Source: Blautia sp. (lineage in GTDB: Bacteria; Bacillota; Clostridia; Lachnospirales; Lachnospiraceae). From it: a stretch of 47,889 nt of DNA. A model generated the notes under the pieces. That model was not told the DNA's origin and did not search any database. It worked only from the letters and a program-made list of their open reading frames with translations. Within the stretch, counting starts at the first letter, position 1. The number at the start of each line of letters is the position of its first letter. Where the stretch lies: assembly GCA_021772055.1 (NCBI GenBank), contig JAETNR010000036.1:1-47889 (forward strand), written 5' to 3'. The position numbers and the translations under genes are program-made. Below are positions 25,485 to 34,652 of the stretch, one piece after another.

Positions 25485-28043
25485 TTACTTCAGATATACT
25501 TTTAACAATCGTATTAATTCTGTGATATCCAGTGGTTTGGCTATATGAGCATTCATACCGCACTCCAGGCAATGCTGTATATCTTCTGAGAAAGCATCCG
25601 CACTCATGGCAATAATGGGAACGGATTTTGCATCCGGATGATTCAGCTCGCGGATTGCTTCTGTGGCCTCATATCCGGTCATGTGGGGCATTCGTATATC
25701 CATAAGAATTATATCATAATAGCCTTCTGGGGATTCCCGGAATTTGTCCAGGCATATTTTTCCATCCTCTGCCCAGTCAAGTTCTACTCCAAGGTCGGAC
25801 AGCAATACGCTTGCAACCTCCCAGTTCAGTTCGTTATCCTCTGCAAGAAGGATATGGCGTCCGGATAAATCAATATTCGAATCGGCTGTCTGATCCTGCG
25901 GTGTATCGACGCCAACATATTGACGAAGAGAATGAAATAATGTGGATTTAAACAATGGTTTGGAGATAAAACCATTAATTCCCGCTTCCCTTGCTTCTGA
26001 TTCAAATTCACTCCAATCGTATGCGGAAATCAGCAGAATGGGGACATCCTCCCCTAAATTGCGGCGGATTTCTCTGGCAGTTTGAATACCGTTCATTCCA
26101 GGCAGCTTCCAATCCAGGAGGATGATCTGATAATCGTCTTTTTTGTTATGATGCTGGATAACCATGTCTATCGCTGTTTCTCCATTCAGAGTCCATTCCC
26201 CATTGATTCCGATGGATTTTAAGGTGCTTATCGTCGTCCTGCACAATAATTCATCGTCATCCACAATGAGCATATTCCAGGGAGGGAGCACCATGTTTTC
26301 TTCTACTACAGCAGCCTTCTCGAAATCGAATGCGATATGGAATTCTGTGCCCTTATCGATCTCGCTTTGTATTTCAATAGTTCCCTCCATTGCATCTACA
26401 ATATACTTTGTGATGGCCATTCCTAAACCGGCACCTTCTGTTTTATGTATCCTGGTTCCGTCCGCACGGCTGTAGGACTCATAGATCTTTTTCAAAAACT
26501 CCGGCGACATGCCGATGCCATTATCCTTGACCAGGATATGGATTCGTACATAATTTTCTCCTTTTGGAGATTTTTCTTCAAAAAGAGATAATCGGATCGC
26601 CCCTCCCTCAGGTGTATACTTTGTGGCATTTGATAAAAGATTCAGCAGAACCTGATTCAGACGCACTCCATCGCACCACACATTTTCATTTGCAATATTT
26701 TCCACATGGATGTCAAATGTCTGCTTCTTTACTTTGATCTGGGGCTGCATGATGTTGACGATTCCTTCTACCACTTCCTTCAGAGAAATCAGCTCTGTTG
26801 TCAGGGTCAATTTACCGCTTTCAATTTTGGACATATCCAAAACATCATTGATCAGTCCCAAAAGATGTTTGCTGGACAGTGTGATTTTTCTCAGACAGTT
26901 TTGTACCTGCTCCCGGTCATCAATGTGGGCTGCTGCGATAGCGGTCATACCTACGATGGCATTCATCGGGGTACGGATATCATGGCTCATGTTTGCCAGA
27001 AATTCGCTTTTGGCTTTGCTGGACTCAAGTGCTGTCTGACGTGCCTTCTCCAGTTCATGCAGCTGAGAACGCGTCATGGAGAAATACCGAAGGAATATTA
27101 ATGTCAGAAGAACCAAAACAGAAGCACAGGATAATAGGGTCATAGTCATGCGCTGACTGCTTAACTTGTTAATGGTGTCGTCCAATATACCGTAAGGCAT
27201 TACTGCTACCAGATACCATTCGGAATAGGGCAATGGAATGCCGTAAATCTGTCGCTGTTCTCCGGCTGTGTCTAAGGTTGTAATAAATTCTTTCTGGCTG
27301 CTGAGTGCAGCACCAAATTGCGTAACAGAGCTTTCTTCGTTGGGGCGGTCTGTCTCAGAAGCAAGATACTTCTGCAGCTGTTCAAAAAAGCCCGCAAGCT
27401 CCGTGTTGGAGTTTTTTATGACAAAACTGCCGTCAGGCCTGATGATATGATAATACATTAGCTGTTCCTTATCCTCTAAAGAAAGAAACTCAGTGATATA
27501 CCCAAGAGGCACTGCGGCGATAAGTCCTGTACTGCATTCCCCGTTCTTCATAGGATAAGCAGCGTCAACACCGAACAGAACCACTTCATTGCCAGCTGAA
27601 TCAACGCCGACAGCAACTCGTTGTTCTCCTTGTACTAATGCATCTACAAAAGGCTCCGGGTTAAGAGGCTGTATGGGCTGCCCGTAAAGAGTTTCAAAAT
27701 TTCCGGTAGTGGAACAAAGTGCTAAATAATTAAAACCCCTCACCTGTGCTCTGTAGATCAGTTCCTCATATAGTTTTTCCGTGTCACTGTTATCTGTTGG
27801 AACAACGGAAACAATGCCGTTGACCTGATCAAAACGTAGTTTGATTACCGTTTCAAAATGCCGGGACATTTCTGTATTCATTCCGGACATATAGATTTCT
27901 CCAATTTCGTAGACAGCCGTTTTGCTCTTGCGGCTCATATAAATTCCCAGAATGCTGAACTCAACAATACTAAAAAGAAAAAGCCCAATAAAGCTGCATA
28001 CTAGAAACCGTGTTGTAGTATCTTTTTTCTGTTTGCTGACCAT
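25485..28043 (-). CDS. Hybrid sensor histidine kinase with two receiver domains
   Basis: 852 residues. Membrane helix 1 (about 12-34), an extracellular Cache-like sensor (about 35-298), helix 2 (about 300-322), HisKA with FLANMSHDIRTPMNAIVGM (H near 354), HATPase (N-box LLNLLSNATKYTPEGG near 468; DNGIGMSPEF; GAGLGMAITKYIV), receiver 1 (LIVDDDE near 591; LLDWKLPGMNG; SAYD; SKP) and receiver 2 (LLAEDNE near 729; LMDIRMPHMTG; SADAF; AKP). Both receivers keep the phospho-aspartate. No output domain, so the partner is elsewhere. AAGGAGG precedes the start. The ligand is unknown; MATE upstream on the same strand may be functionally linked. Confidence 0.92.
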   Translation of the reverse strand: MVSKQKKDTTTRFLVCSFIGLFLFSIVEFSILGIYMSRKSKTAVYEIGEIYMSGMNTEMSRHFETVIKLRFDQVNGIVSVVPTDNSDTEKLYEELIYRAQVRGFNYLALCSTTGNFETLYGQPIQPLNPEPFVDALVQGEQRVAVGVDSAGNEVVLFGVDAAYPMKNGECSTGLIAAVPLGYITEFLSLEDKEQLMYYHIIRPDGSFVIKNSNTELAGFFEQLQKYLASETDRPNEESSVTQFGAALSSQKEFITTLDTAGEQRQIYGIPLPYSEWYLVAVMPYGILDDTINKLSSQRMTMTLLSCASVLVLLTLIFLRYFSMTRSQLHELEKARQTALESSKAKSEFLANMSHDIRTPMNAIVGMTAIAAAHIDDREQVQNCLRKITLSSKHLLGLINDVLDMSKIESGKLTLTTELISLKEVVEGIVNIMQPQIKVKKQTFDIHVENIANENVWCDGVRLNQVLLNLLSNATKYTPEGGAIRLSLFEEKSPKGENYVRIHILVKDNGIGMSPEFLKKIYESYSRADGTRIHKTEGAGLGMAITKYIVDAMEGTIEIQSEIDKGTEFHIAFDFEKAAVVEENMVLPPWNMLIVDDDELLCRTTISTLKSIGINGEWTLNGETAIDMVIQHHNKKDDYQIILLDWKLPGMNGIQTAREIRRNLGEDVPILLISAYDWSEFESEAREAGINGFISKPLFKSTLFHSLRQYVGVDTPQDQTADSNIDLSGRHILLAEDNELNWEVASVLLSDLGVELDWAEDGKICLDKFRESPEGYYDIILMDIRMPHMTGYEATEAIRELNHPDAKSVPIIAMSADAFSEDIQHCLECGMNAHIAKPLDITELIRLLKVYLK

Positions 28044-28108
28044 GGATGTTATTCCTCCTTGGAAGGCTTATTATAAATACTTTCTATGGGGTTACAACTA
28101 TCCTCTTT

Positions 28109-28137
28109 ATTATAAAGGTTATTTTAATAACTGGCAA
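28109..28137 (-). promoter_or_regulatory. Promoter of the hybrid kinase gene
   Basis: Minus strand TTGCCA (28137-28132), 17-base spacer, TATAAT (28114-28109), placed 66 bases before the start codon. So the kinase need not be co-transcribed with MATE. Confidence 0.75.
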
Positions 28138-28153
28138 TACTTATATTAGAAGG

Positions 28154-29560
28154 TTACTGTTCATTGATGCCATGCGCTTTACGAAACTCTCTGATCGTTA
28201 AAAGCCCCTGTGAGGAAACAGGCTTGATCCATTTGGCAGAATACATGTGACGCTGCATCAGGAGATAGCGTATCGGCTCATCTGCATAGCACAATGCAAA
28301 CACCAGGAGGAAGGGAGCATGGAATGCATAATTAGCCAGGTAAACACAAGGCAGTACCATAAGATACATGAATGTGATTTCCAGAATGGAGCCGAAGGCC
28401 GCATCTCCGGCAGCTCGGTAGGTATCGTTCTGCGTCCAGTTTCCCATACGGATCAGGGCCGCTATACTGTAGATGATCAGCATGCCGGTGCCGATACGGT
28501 AGGATTCCCCGCTAAGTCCCATGGCATTGAGCAGAGGATAATGTATGGCGATGAGGATAAGACATGCCAGCCCGATCAGCCCGCTGCAAAGGTAAACAAG
28601 ACGCCATGCTCTCTGATAGGCTGTTTCGTGGTTCCCTGCACCTACCTCTTTTCCCACCAGAACGGTAGCTGCATTGGAGAAACCGCTGAAGAAAGCAATC
28701 ACAAGACCTTCCAGAGTACGGAAAACGGCTACGGCGGCAATTGCCTGTTCGCTTTGGTGGCCGAGTACAATATTGATCATCATATTTCCAACTCCAATGA
28801 GTACTTCATTGCAGAGAATAGGAAAGCATTTCCTTAAATATTGTCTTACAAAGCTTCTGTTCCATCGAAAATGCTTGGTAAATTCCAGCACAAAGGGCAG
28901 TTTCTTTTTTAAAATAAGAACCACCAGTACCAGAATGTTGACGCATCCCGCAAGGACTGTTCCGAGAGCTGCACCGGATGCCCCCATTTTTGGCAGGCCG
29001 AATTTCCCGAAGATCAGCAGATAGTTAAAAAAGCAGTTGGCGATCACGGAAGCGATTCCGCCGTAAAGGGGAAGCTTTACCTGCTCTATGGAGCGAAGCA
29101 GAGCGCTCATGGCCATAGCCAGAATCTGAAGCGGGTAGGCAAATCCTACAATGCGCAGATAAGAAATACCAATCTCCTGAATGGCAGGTTTATCCGTATA
29201 AATATTCATAACGAATTCCGGCGCAAAAAGTGCCAGTGAAGCAAAAATCACAGCCACAGCCATCATAAAAGATAAAGTCAGCCCATAGGACCGGGTAATC
29301 CCCTTCTCATCTTTTGCACCCCAATATTGTGCAAAAAACAACATTCCTCCACCCACAAAGCCCCAGTAGCCGGAAAACATCAGGCTCGAAAACTGCGCAC
29401 ACAGCCCCACAGCGCCCACAGTCTTCTCCCCAAGTGAGGCCAGCATCATGGTATCTACCATACTTCCGGTGGTAGTAAGAAGATTCTGAAGAGCCACAGG
29501 CACAGCAATAATGGCAACATGCCGCAAAAAATACTTCCAGTCAAAGTCCGTTTTTTTCAT
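28154..29560 (-). CDS. MATE family efflux transporter
   Basis: 468 residues with about 12 membrane helices, two homologous halves. N-terminal markers: IAVPVALQNLLTTTGSMVDT and LGEKTVGAVGLCAQ; second half: RKCFPILCNEVLIGVGNMMI and SNAATVLVGKEVGAGNHETA. The family exports drugs or metabolites against a Na+ or H+ gradient at the cytoplasmic membrane. The substrate is not predictable. AAAGGA lies about 12 bases before the start. It is divergent from the AraC regulator, which could control it. Confidence 0.92.
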   Translation of the reverse strand: MKKTDFDWKYFLRHVAIIAVPVALQNLLTTTGSMVDTMMLASLGEKTVGAVGLCAQFSSLMFSGYWGFVGGGMLFFAQYWGAKDEKGITRSYGLTLSFMMAVAVIFASLALFAPEFVMNIYTDKPAIQEIGISYLRIVGFAYPLQILAMAMSALLRSIEQVKLPLYGGIASVIANCFFNYLLIFGKFGLPKMGASGAALGTVLAGCVNILVLVVLILKKKLPFVLEFTKHFRWNRSFVRQYLRKCFPILCNEVLIGVGNMMINIVLGHQSEQAIAAVAVFRTLEGLVIAFFSGFSNAATVLVGKEVGAGNHETAYQRAWRLVYLCSGLIGLACLILIAIHYPLLNAMGLSGESYRIGTGMLIIYSIAALIRMGNWTQNDTYRAAGDAAFGSILEITFMYLMVLPCVYLANYAFHAPFLLVFALCYADEPIRYLLMQRHMYSAKWIKPVSSQGLLTIREFRKAHGINEQ

Positions 29561-29594
29561 AAGTGCAGTTCATCCTTTAACAACAAATTAATTA

Positions 29595-29623
29595 ATAATA
29601 TAACAAAGTAATTCCCATTGTAA
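29595..29623 (-). promoter_or_regulatory. Promoter of the MATE gene
   Basis: Minus strand TTACAA (29623-29618), 17-base spacer, TATTAT (29600-29595), 35 bases before the start codon. Confidence 0.65.
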
Positions 29624-29717
29624 CAGCAAAAAGAAAGAATGCAAGAGATTTCTATAAAATTGTAAAACTGTTCCAATTTCAGGTGCGGCTGCCTCCCGAA
29701 GATCCATTCCCCGTATC

Positions 29718-29746
29718 TTGCAAACCCCTGCCGAACCACGTATAAT
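29718..29746 (+). promoter_or_regulatory. Promoter of the AraC-type regulator gene
   Basis: TTGCAA (29718-29723), 17-base spacer, TATAAT (29741-29746), about 60 bases before ATG 29809. Confidence 0.75.
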
Positions 29747-29808
29747 AAGAATTATTACGAACCCTAAAAACATGCAAAATCCCGGCAGAGCACCGCAAAG
29801 GAGGAACT

Positions 29809-30672
29809 ATGGAATTTCAGCACGAATTGATCATCCCAAATGAAGACCTGCCTTTCAAGCTATTCCTGTTTGAAGGCGGCAGCGGAAATTATGTCAGGGA
29901 GAAACACTGGCATACTTCCATTGAGATTTTTGCAGTTCTGAACGGAGAACTCTCCTTTTTTCTGAATGAAGAAGAACACCCCCTGCGGGCCGGGGAATTT
30001 CTGATTATCAACTCCAATGAAATGCATTCCATCCATGCCCCGAAGGAAAACCAGACTGTGGTTTTTCAGATTCCTTTGAAACAGTTTGAAAATTATTTTA
30101 CTGCCCAGAGATATATCCGTTTTTCCAGCACCTCCGGGGATGCCCGCCAGGATGTCCATATGTCCAAACTGATCCGGAAGCTTTATCAGGTATATGCAGA
30201 AGGAGGGACAGGCTATGATTTCAGAACCAGATCCCTGTATTATGAAATTCTATACCTTCTGGTCAAATATTACCGTGTGACAGAGGTGGAAGAGAAGGAA
30301 CTGCGCTACAGCCGCAGGCTGGATGCTTTGTCAAAAATTATCGGTTATATGCGTGAACATTATACAGAAGAGCTGAAGCTTATGGATGTGGCCGCTACTT
30401 TCGGCTATTCTGCAGAATACCTTTCCAGGATGTTTAAAAAATATGCAAAGGTCAATTTTAAGACTTATTTGCAGGATATCCGCATGACTTATGCCTACCG
30501 GGAACTGATGAACACGGACAAAACTATCAGCCAGATCGCCATGGACAACGGATTTTGTACAAGCAGGGCATTTTCCAAAGAATTCCGCAAAAGGTATGGG
30601 GTCCTGCCCAGTGAAGTAAAGAACCGCAAAAATATATCCGGCAGAAATGAAAATGTCAAAAAAGTGCTATAG
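29809..30672 (+). CDS. AraC family transcriptional regulator with cupin sensor
   Basis: 287 residues. The N-terminal cupin has EKHWHTSIEIFAVLNGELSF (HxH pocket, about 31-50) and LRAGEFLIINSNEMHSI. The C-terminal two-helix-turn-helix DNA-binding domain (about 185-280) has MDVAATFGYSAEYLSRMFKK and the signature ISQIAMDNGFCTSRAFSKEF followed by RYGVLPSEVK. AAAGGAGG precedes the start. It stands 142 bases before the DUF4867-isomerase-xylulokinase operon, so it is probably its sugar-responsive activator; control of the divergent MATE gene is an alternative. Confidence 0.9.
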   Translation: MEFQHELIIPNEDLPFKLFLFEGGSGNYVREKHWHTSIEIFAVLNGELSFFLNEEEHPLRAGEFLIINSNEMHSIHAPKENQTVVFQIPLKQFENYFTAQRYIRFSSTSGDARQDVHMSKLIRKLYQVYAEGGTGYDFRTRSLYYEILYLLVKYYRVTEVEEKELRYSRRLDALSKIIGYMREHYTEELKLMDVAATFGYSAEYLSRMFKKYAKVNFKTYLQDIRMTYAYRELMNTDKTISQIAMDNGFCTSRAFSKEFRKRYGVLPSEVKNRKNISGRNENVKKVL

Positions 30673-30814
30673 ATTAGACAAGAAAACCGGCGCAGAGGCT
30701 GATGTGCTGTGCTATGATGGGAGTACCTAAAGAAGATACAACTGATCTTCCGAAAGAGATACCTGAAAATCAAAAAAAGAACCGGAAACAGACCGGTGGA
30801 AGAGGAGGTAAAAG

Positions 30815-31432
30815 GTGAAGATTCAAAATGTAACAGATGCTTCTTTCCGCAAATACGGTAAGGTATTGGAGGGCTATGATTTCGCTCCGCTTTTGAAGGA
30901 GATGAAACACACACCTGTACCGGAAGGTGTTGTATATGTTCCTTCCGTAGAGGAACTGGAAGCATTGGAAGTAGAAAAAGCTCTGAGAAACAAGGGATTC
31001 GGGGGCCTTCCTATTCAGATCGGATACTGTAATGGACACAATAAGAAACTGAATGCAGTAGAATATCACCGTAATTCCGAGATCAATGTTGCAGTGACAG
31101 ACCTGGTGCTCCTTTTGGGATGCCAGCAGGATGTGGAGGCAGATTTTACATATGACACTGCAAATATAGAGGCATTTCTGGTACCTGCAGGAACAGGGAT
31201 CGAAGTATATGCAACCACCCTTCACTATGCACCATGCCATGTGAATGAGAGCGGATTCCAGTGTGTTGTGGTACTCCCGGCAGGAACCAATACGGAGCTG
31301 ACCTTTGAAACCGGAAAAACCGGTGAGGACAGTCTGATGACAGCGAAGAACAAATGGCTGATCGCTCACGAGGAAGCTGCCATTGAGAACGCTTTTAACG
31401 GACTGAAGGGCGAAAACATCGCCATTGACTGA
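30815..31432 (+). CDS. DUF4867 family protein (sugar operon)
   Basis: 205 residues from a GTG start with GAGGAGG 8 bases upstream. Cupin-like beta-rich fold suggested by VEYHRNSEINVAVTDLVLLL, FLVPAGTGIEVYATTLHYAP and the late basic/acidic segment. I recognise it as DUF4867, which typically accompanies L-fucose/L-arabinose isomerase-like and xylulokinase genes, as here. It may be an ureidoglycolate-lyase-like or epimerase-like cupin acting on the sugar; the reaction is unknown. First gene of the operon. Confidence 0.8.
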   Translation: MKIQNVTDASFRKYGKVLEGYDFAPLLKEMKHTPVPEGVVYVPSVEELEALEVEKALRNKGFGGLPIQIGYCNGHNKKLNAVEYHRNSEINVAVTDLVLLLGCQQDVEADFTYDTANIEAFLVPAGTGIEVYATTLHYAPCHVNESGFQCVVVLPAGTNTELTFETGKTGEDSLMTAKNKWLIAHEEAAIENAFNGLKGENIAID

Positions 31433-31474
31433 TCGCACATACAGCAGAACAATATAAAAAAGGAGATAAATATT

Positions 31475-32959
31475 ATGAACAATATGCCTAAAGTAAAAGT
31501 CGGAATTGTTGCAGTAAGCCGTGACTGTTTCCCGGAGAGCCTGTCTGTAAACAGACGCAAAGCATTAGTAGAAGCTTATACAAAAAAATACGATGCAGCT
31601 GACATTTATGAATGCCCGGTTTGTATTGTAGAGAGTGAGATTCATATGGTTCAGGCTCTGGAAGATATCAAAAAAGCAGGCTGCAACGCTCTTTGCGTAT
31701 ATCTTGGAAACTTCGGACCGGAAATTTCCGAGACCCTTCTTGCAAAACATTTTGACGGACCGAAAATGTTCATCGCAGCAGCAGAAGAAACTCAGGACAA
31801 CCTGGTACAGGGCCGCGGCGATGCATACTGCGGTATGCTGAATGCAAGCTACAATCTGCAGCTTCGCAATGTAAAAGCATATATTCCGGAATACCCGGTT
31901 GGGGATGCTGAGGACTGTGCAGACATGATCCATGATTTCCTTCCGATCGCAAGAGCAATCGACGGACTGAACAACTTAAAGATCATCAGCTTTGGACCGC
32001 GTCCGTTAAACTTCCTGGCATGTAATGCGCCGATCAAGCAGCTTTACAACCTGGGAGTAGAGATTGAAGAAAACTCTGAGCTTGACCTGTTTGAATCCTT
32101 CAACAAACATGAAGGGGATGAAAGAATCCCTGCTGTAGTAAAAGAAATGGAGGAGGAACTGGGAGAGGGAAATAAGAAACCGGAGATTCTTTCCAAGCTT
32201 GCACAGTATGAGCTGACCCTTCTTGACTGGGTAGAGGCACATAAGGGATACCGCAAATATGTAGCAATCGCAGGAAAATGCTGGCCGGCATTCCAGACAC
32301 AGTTCGGATTTGTACCATGCTATGTAAACAGCCGCCTTACTGCAAAAGGCATTCCGGTATCCTGTGAAGTAGATATTTACGGATGCTTAAGCGAGTTCAT
32401 CGGAACTGTTGTCAGCGACGATATCGTTACCCTTCTGGACATCAACAACTCCGTACCGAAGGATATGTACGCAGAGTCCATCGAAGGCAAATTCAACTAT
32501 ACACACAAAGATACTTTCATGGGCTTCCACTGCGGAAATACGGCTTCCAGCAAGCTGTCCTTCTGTGAAATGAAGTATCAGATGATCATGGCAAGATCTC
32601 TTCCGATCGAAGTAACCAACGGAACTCTGGAGGGAGATATCAAACCTGGAGATATTACTTTCTACCGTCTGCAGAGCACTGCTGATAACAAACTGCGTGC
32701 TTACATTGCACACGGAGAGGTTCTGCCTGTAGCAACCCGTTCCTTCGGTGCTATCGGTGTATTTGCAATTCCGGAAATGGGACGTTTCTACCGTCACGTA
32801 CTGATCGAGGGCGGATATCCTCATCACGGAGCAGTTGCTTTCGGACATCACGGCAAAGCTCTGTTCGAAGTATTCAAATACATCGGCGTTCCTGTAGAAG
32901 AAATCGGCTACAACCAGCCTGCAGGAGTAAGATATCCTACAGAGAATCCATGGGGCTAA
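31475..32959 (+). CDS. L-fucose/L-arabinose isomerase family protein
   Basis: 494 residues, full length. Family features: KVGIVAVSRDCFPESLSVNR at the start, KVIVE-type Rossmann strands, CEVDIYGCLSEFIGTVVSDD (metal-binding acidic residues, about 299-318), FHCGNTASSKL (about 350-360), and histidines near the end, GGYPHHGAVAFGHHG. It isomerises an aldose to a ketose using a divalent metal in the cytoplasm; the precise sugar is not set by sequence. AAAAGGAG precedes the start. It lies between DUF4867 and a xylulokinase, so the product ketose is probably phosphorylated by the next enzyme. Confidence 0.88.
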   Translation: MNNMPKVKVGIVAVSRDCFPESLSVNRRKALVEAYTKKYDAADIYECPVCIVESEIHMVQALEDIKKAGCNALCVYLGNFGPEISETLLAKHFDGPKMFIAAAEETQDNLVQGRGDAYCGMLNASYNLQLRNVKAYIPEYPVGDAEDCADMIHDFLPIARAIDGLNNLKIISFGPRPLNFLACNAPIKQLYNLGVEIEENSELDLFESFNKHEGDERIPAVVKEMEEELGEGNKKPEILSKLAQYELTLLDWVEAHKGYRKYVAIAGKCWPAFQTQFGFVPCYVNSRLTAKGIPVSCEVDIYGCLSEFIGTVVSDDIVTLLDINNSVPKDMYAESIEGKFNYTHKDTFMGFHCGNTASSKLSFCEMKYQMIMARSLPIEVTNGTLEGDIKPGDITFYRLQSTADNKLRAYIAHGEVLPVATRSFGAIGVFAIPEMGRFYRHVLIEGGYPHHGAVAFGHHGKALFEVFKYIGVPVEEIGYNQPAGVRYPTENPWG

Positions 32960-32985
32960 TGTGCATATAGCAGGAGGAATTTGAA

Positions 32986-34443
32986 ATGTACTATATCGGC
33001 GTTGATCTGGGTACTTCCGCAGTAAAACTGCTTCTCATGGAGGAATCCGGTAAGATCTGCAATATTGTATCAAAAGAATATCCTTTATTCTTCCCGCATC
33101 CCGGCTGGTCTGAACAGAATCCGGAAGACTGGTTTGCCCAGAGCGTGGAAGGCATCAAGGAACTGACAAAAGATATCGACAAGTCTCAGGTGGCAGGAAT
33201 CGGCTTTGGCGGCCAGATGCACGGCCTGGTAACACTTGACAAAGAAGATAAAGTGATCCGTCCGGCAATCCTCTGGAATGACGGCCGTACCGGCGAAGAG
33301 ACAGAATACCTGAACAATGTGATCGGGAAAGAGAAACTCTCTGCTTATACTGCAAACATTGCTTTTGCAGGATTTACCGCACCCAAGATTCTCTGGATGC
33401 AGAAAAACGAGCCGGAGAATTTTGCCAGAGTGGAGAAGATCATGCTTCCCAAGGATTATCTGGCATACTGCCTGACAGGCTCTTTCTGCACAGATGTATC
33501 CGATGCATCCGGCATGCTTCTTTTGGATGTAAAGAATCGCTGCTGGTCCAAAGAGATGCTGGAAATCTGCGGCATTACGGAAGCACAGCTTCCGAAGCTG
33601 TATGAAAGCTGGCAGGTAGTTGGCACTCTGAAACCGGAAGTTGCAGAAGAAATTGGCCTGTCTGCTGATGTAAAAGTAGTGGCAGGTGCAGGAGACAATG
33701 CGGCGGCAGCAGTGGGAACCGGAACAGTAGGAGACGGACAGTGCAACATTTCCCTGGGAACTTCCGGAACCATCTTTATTTCCAGTAAGGAATTCGGCGT
33801 AGACGAAAACAATGCGCTTCATTCCTTTGATCATGCAGACGGAAGCTATCATCTGATGGGCTGTATGTTAAGCGCTGCTTCCTGCAACAAATGGTGGGCA
33901 GAAGAGATCCTTAAGACCAAGGATTTTGCGGCAGAGCAGGCACCTATTACCAAGCTTGGAGAAAACCATGTATTTTTCCTTCCGTATCTGATGGGAGAGC
34001 GTTCTCCGCATAACAATCCGGATGCAAGAGGCGTTTTCTTCGGAATGTCCATGGATACCACAAGAGCAGATATGACCCAGGCCGTTTTGGAAGGTGTTGC
34101 TTTTGGCCTTCGTGATTCCCTGGAGGTTGCAAGAAGCCTTGGAATTCAGATCGAGCGTACCAAGATCTGCGGCGGCGGTGCCAAGAGTCCGCTCTGGAAA
34201 AAGATCATTGCCAATGTGATGAACTTAAAAGTAGATGTTCTGGAAAATGAAGAAGGCCCGTCCATGGGCGGCGCAATGCTTGCAGCAGTAGGCTGCGGCG
34301 CATACCCGGATGTGGAAACCATCGGCAAAAAGCTTGCCAAAGTGGTAGACACCGTAGAACCGGATCCGGAACTGGTTGCAAAATATGAAGAGAAATACCA
34401 GCAGTTTAGAAGATTGTATCCGACAATGAAGGAACTATTCTAA
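32986..34443 (+). CDS. xylB: Xylulokinase (FGGY family)
   Basis: 485 residues, normal length. Motifs: YIGVDLGTSAVKLLLMEESG (ATP phosphate loop 1), GIGFGGQMHGLVTLD (sugar site), CNISLGTSGTIF and the FGGY signature region GGGAKSPLWKKIIANVMNL. It phosphorylates D-xylulose or a similar ketose with ATP, feeding the pentose phosphate pathway. AGGAGG precedes the start, 26 bases after the isomerase. The stop is followed at once by a repeat carrying a strong terminator. Ketose specificity inside FGGY is an inference. Confidence 0.88.
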   Translation: MYYIGVDLGTSAVKLLLMEESGKICNIVSKEYPLFFPHPGWSEQNPEDWFAQSVEGIKELTKDIDKSQVAGIGFGGQMHGLVTLDKEDKVIRPAILWNDGRTGEETEYLNNVIGKEKLSAYTANIAFAGFTAPKILWMQKNEPENFARVEKIMLPKDYLAYCLTGSFCTDVSDASGMLLLDVKNRCWSKEMLEICGITEAQLPKLYESWQVVGTLKPEVAEEIGLSADVKVVAGAGDNAAAAVGTGTVGDGQCNISLGTSGTIFISSKEFGVDENNALHSFDHADGSYHLMGCMLSAASCNKWWAEEILKTKDFAAEQAPITKLGENHVFFLPYLMGERSPHNNPDARGVFFGMSMDTTRADMTQAVLEGVAFGLRDSLEVARSLGIQIERTKICGGGAKSPLWKKIIANVMNLKVDVLENEEGPSMGGAMLAAVGCGAYPDVETIGKKLAKVVDTVEPDPELVAKYEEKYQQFRRLYPTMKELF

Positions 34444-34452
34444 AGGAGAGGT

Positions 34453-34543
34453 GCGAGGGGAGGGCTCACAGCCCAGAAGGCCCACTCCCCTCGCGCTCCC
34501 CTGTTGGCCACGCTGGCGCCGAGGTAAGCTCGGCGCCTTTTTT
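34453..34543 (+). repeat. Terminator-bearing intergenic repeat, copy 1
   Basis: Two hairpins in series. Outer stem GCGAGGGGAG (34453-34462)/CTCCCCTCGC (34485-34494) with a small inner stem, then a perfect terminator GGCGCCGAG (34515-34523), loop GTAAG, CTCGGCGCC (34529-34537), TTTTTT. Copy 2 at 47373-47463 is almost identical over about 85 bases and in the same orientation. It ends the xylulokinase operon. Confidence 0.85.
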
Positions 34544-34652
34544 CGTGCTTGCGGGGGAATGTACCCTCTTGTAACAGGGGGAGTTTTATGGTATGGTAAA
34601 CATAATAAGGGGATTATATGCTGCAGGACCGGGAAAGGGGCGTGGGGATGGA

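Noticed and set aside
33085..33852. 255-codon minus-strand ORF
   Set aside because: Antisense shadow of the xylulokinase gene.
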